Assembly: GCA_016839425.1 (NCBI GenBank) | Contig: JAEOUI010000313.1 | Location: forward strand, 1-25,500 | Length of the DNA: 25,500 nt | DNA from: Promethearchaeota archaeon | GTDB taxonomy: Archaea; Asgardarchaeota; Lokiarchaeia; Sigynarchaeales; SOKP01 | Direction: 5' to 3' | In this document: positions 24,320 to 25,500 of the stretch, one piece after another | Layout: the number at the start of each line of letters is the position of its first letter | How positions within the stretch are numbered: the first letter of the stretch is position 1 | The notes under the pieces: generated by a model | The model's database searches: none | Told to the model about the DNA's origin: nothing | The model's input: only the letters and a program-made list of their open reading frames with translations | Program-made: the position numbers and the translations under genes

Positions 24320-24472
24320 TTCGAAGTCAATCTTAATTTCTTCATCTTTTTATTTTAATGGATTTGAAATCCACACGAGCTAAATCAAAAGATATTAATC
24401 CAAGCTTTAATTTTTGATGCTCAAGTCGCACTATCTATAGCTTAAAATTAAATTATTTTCTCTTGATCTCTC
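24320..24472. other. Intergenic region with TATA-like box for the SEC59-like gene
   Basis: Apart from an A/T-rich box (AATTAAAT near 24446-24453) about 24 nt before the GTG start of the next gene, I see nothing. A 19-codon frame at 24358 has no supporting signal. Confidence 0.4.
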
Positions 24473-25500
24473 GTGTATTATTGGATTACGCTCCCTGTAA
24501 GCGTTTTATTCATTGTAAACGCCGTTATTCACCTTTTCTACGGCGTCAAGTTAAATATTAAGTATCCAAGGGAACATAACTTTTACGACACGATCGTCTT
24601 ATTCTTTTTATGGATTGCCGCAGGCATTATGTATCCTATCTATTTTACGGCAAGCATTCCCGTATTAGAAGCGTATCTATTTTTAAGTAGTATTTCTATA
24701 TGTATTATCACGCCGTTTGTTTTGTATTTGATTTTATATTACCAAAAAAGGAAGATAAAACACGATAGCACGATAAAACAAAGAAGAAATCTTAACGACT
24801 TTTTAGCAACCTACGACGAAGAAAATAACAATGATCACCATTCTTATAAAACTGATATAACTCGAAAAGCCTTACATCTCTTTCCTGCAGGAATGATCAT
24901 CTTTCTATGGGTTTATTCGGTCTATATATGGGGAAATATATGGAGACAAGACCTCGTATGGGATATAAGCGGGGAATATTATGGAAGATTACTCATATTC
25001 TCTATTGGTTATTCTGGTATATTAGCGTTTGCCGTTCTCGATTATGTAAGGCTCTCGATCCATGTCTTTAAAAAAGGAATTTATCACCTTCTTCCAGATA
25101 GAGTTATTTCCTTATTAGGAAAAACCATCAAGCGTCAAGAAGTATACGAGTTCACAAAGCCAACTGCGATGATTTTAACACTCGCCGTGCTGTTTATTTT
25201 TCCATTTCCCGTGTTTTGTGCAGCATCGCTAATTGCTACATTAGGGGATGCGGCAGCGTCGATCGTAGGTAAGAAGTTTGGGAAAAAAAAAGTCTCGAAA
25301 TTGTCAAAAAAAACGCTAATTGGATGCCTTTCAGGATTCTTGGCGTCTTTTGGTGTTTGTTTCTTGTCGTTTTGGATCTTCGGAGAGAATTTAACGCTCG
25401 TAAAAATATGCGTTGTTTCTCTAACGGGAGCAATAGTTTTTCTTGCCGTTGACGCTCTCGACCCTTGCATTGACGATAACATGCTAAACCCAATTTTCTG
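24473..25500 (+). CDS. SEC59/VTE5-type polyprenol kinase or related CTP-dependent membrane enzyme, 3' end outside window
   Basis: An open frame of 342 codons runs from a GTG at 24473 (an in-frame TGA lies three codons before it) past the right edge. It is strongly hydrophobic, with several transmembrane segments in the first 110 residues, a charged cytoplasmic loop (about 95-135), and further segments after it. Conserved family elements appear in order: R-K-A-L-H-L-F-P near 138-145, L-G-D-A-A-A-S-I-V-G-K-K-F-G near 260-273, S-K-K-T-L-I-G-C-L near 278, and D-P-C-I-D-D-N-M-L-N-P at the window end. These match the dolichol/phytol kinase and phosphatidate cytidylyltransferase superfamily, which use CTP. 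A dolichol-kinase role in N-glycosylation or an isoprenoid-salvage role are the main options. The GTG is probably leaderless. Confidence 0.75.
   Translation, partial: MYYWITLPVSVLFIVNAVIHLFYGVKLNIKYPREHNFYDTIVLFFLWIAAGIMYPIYFTASIPVLEAYLFLSSISICIITPFVLYLILYYQKRKIKHDSTIKQRRNLNDFLATYDEENNNDHHSYKTDITRKALHLFPAGMIIFLWVYSVYIWGNIWRQDLVWDISGEYYGRLLIFSIGYSGILAFAVLDYVRLSIHVFKKGIYHLLPDRVISLLGKTIKRQEVYEFTKPTAMILTLAVLFIFPFPVFCAASLIATLGDAAASIVGKKFGKKKVSKLSKKTLIGCLSGFLASFGVCFLSFWIFGENLTLVKICVVSLTGAIVFLAVDALDPCIDDNMLNPIF

Noticed and set aside
25135..25482. Minus-strand frames of 115 and 85 codons at the right edge
   Set aside because: They are antisense to the SEC59-like frame, which has ordered family motifs and membrane segments.
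1..25500. Avoidance of TAG stop codons hinting at pyrrolysine use
   Set aside because: None of the intact genes here ends in TAG, but about 18 genes in A/T-rich DNA are too few, and no internal TAG in a conserved gene was seen.
1..25500. CRISPR arrays, insertion sequences or integrase attachment sites
   Set aside because: No regularly spaced repeats, transposase or integrase motifs, or paired terminal repeats were seen.

Overview
The window is AT-rich and reads as archaeal. Several genes have TATA-like boxes about 25 nt before their start codon (leaderless transcripts), mixed with genes that have Shine-Dalgarno sites. It also carries a tetraether-lipid-synthase-type radical SAM enzyme and a polyprenol-kinase-like membrane protein. 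The mix of acyl-CoA enzymes, a PadR regulator, multi-domain UvrA relatives and small lineage-specific proteins fits an Asgard/Lokiarchaeia-like archaeon. That placement is inference; no rRNA or tRNA gene is visible to test it.

Layout. 1-930 (+): end of a U32-family (TrhP/PrtC-like) protein. 1066-4269 (+): an AMP-forming acetyl/propionyl-CoA synthetase and a 3-hydroxyacyl-CoA dehydrogenase. 16387 down to 4379 (-): one tightly packed operon of PadR regulator, two BtrH-N/DUF4872-type proteins, SAM methyltransferase, a two-ATPase UvrA-like protein, a four-ATPase giant UvrA-like protein interrupted by one in-frame TAA, and an alpha/alpha-toroid (prenyltransferase/squalene-oxidase-repeat) protein. 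16611-19626: small hypothetical genes, a pyridoxamine-phosphate-oxidase-like flavoprotein and a SAP/Rho-N plus SWIM-zinc-finger protein. 19728-21140: nicotinate phosphoribosyltransferase. 21730-23784: Tes-like radical SAM enzyme and a small downstream gene. 23931-24319: a broken membrane/zinc-ribbon gene. 24473 to the right edge: a SEC59/VTE5-type membrane kinase, cut by the window end.

The most striking part is the 12-kb minus-strand operon. Gene junctions are overlaps or gaps of 20 nt or less. The PadR promoter carries two abutting 20-bp operator-like palindromes over its predicted start site. The cluster would encode six UvrA-type ATPase modules on two polypeptides. At least two of the three UvrA-like halves lack the usual spacer for the UvrB-binding domain, so canonical excision repair is unlikely. 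The pairing of BtrH-type acyltransferase/peptidase-like proteins, a methyltransferase and UvrA relatives recalls natural-product biosynthesis and DrrC-type self-resistance. I propose it as an undescribed PadR-controlled small-molecule tailoring/resistance system; the function is inference.

Three loci show broken frames: the in-frame TAA in the giant UvrA, a possible frameshift at a run of ten A at 21450, and a stop plus frameshift in the zinc-ribbon gene. These are either real decay or assembly errors, and checking reads should come before any biological interpretation.
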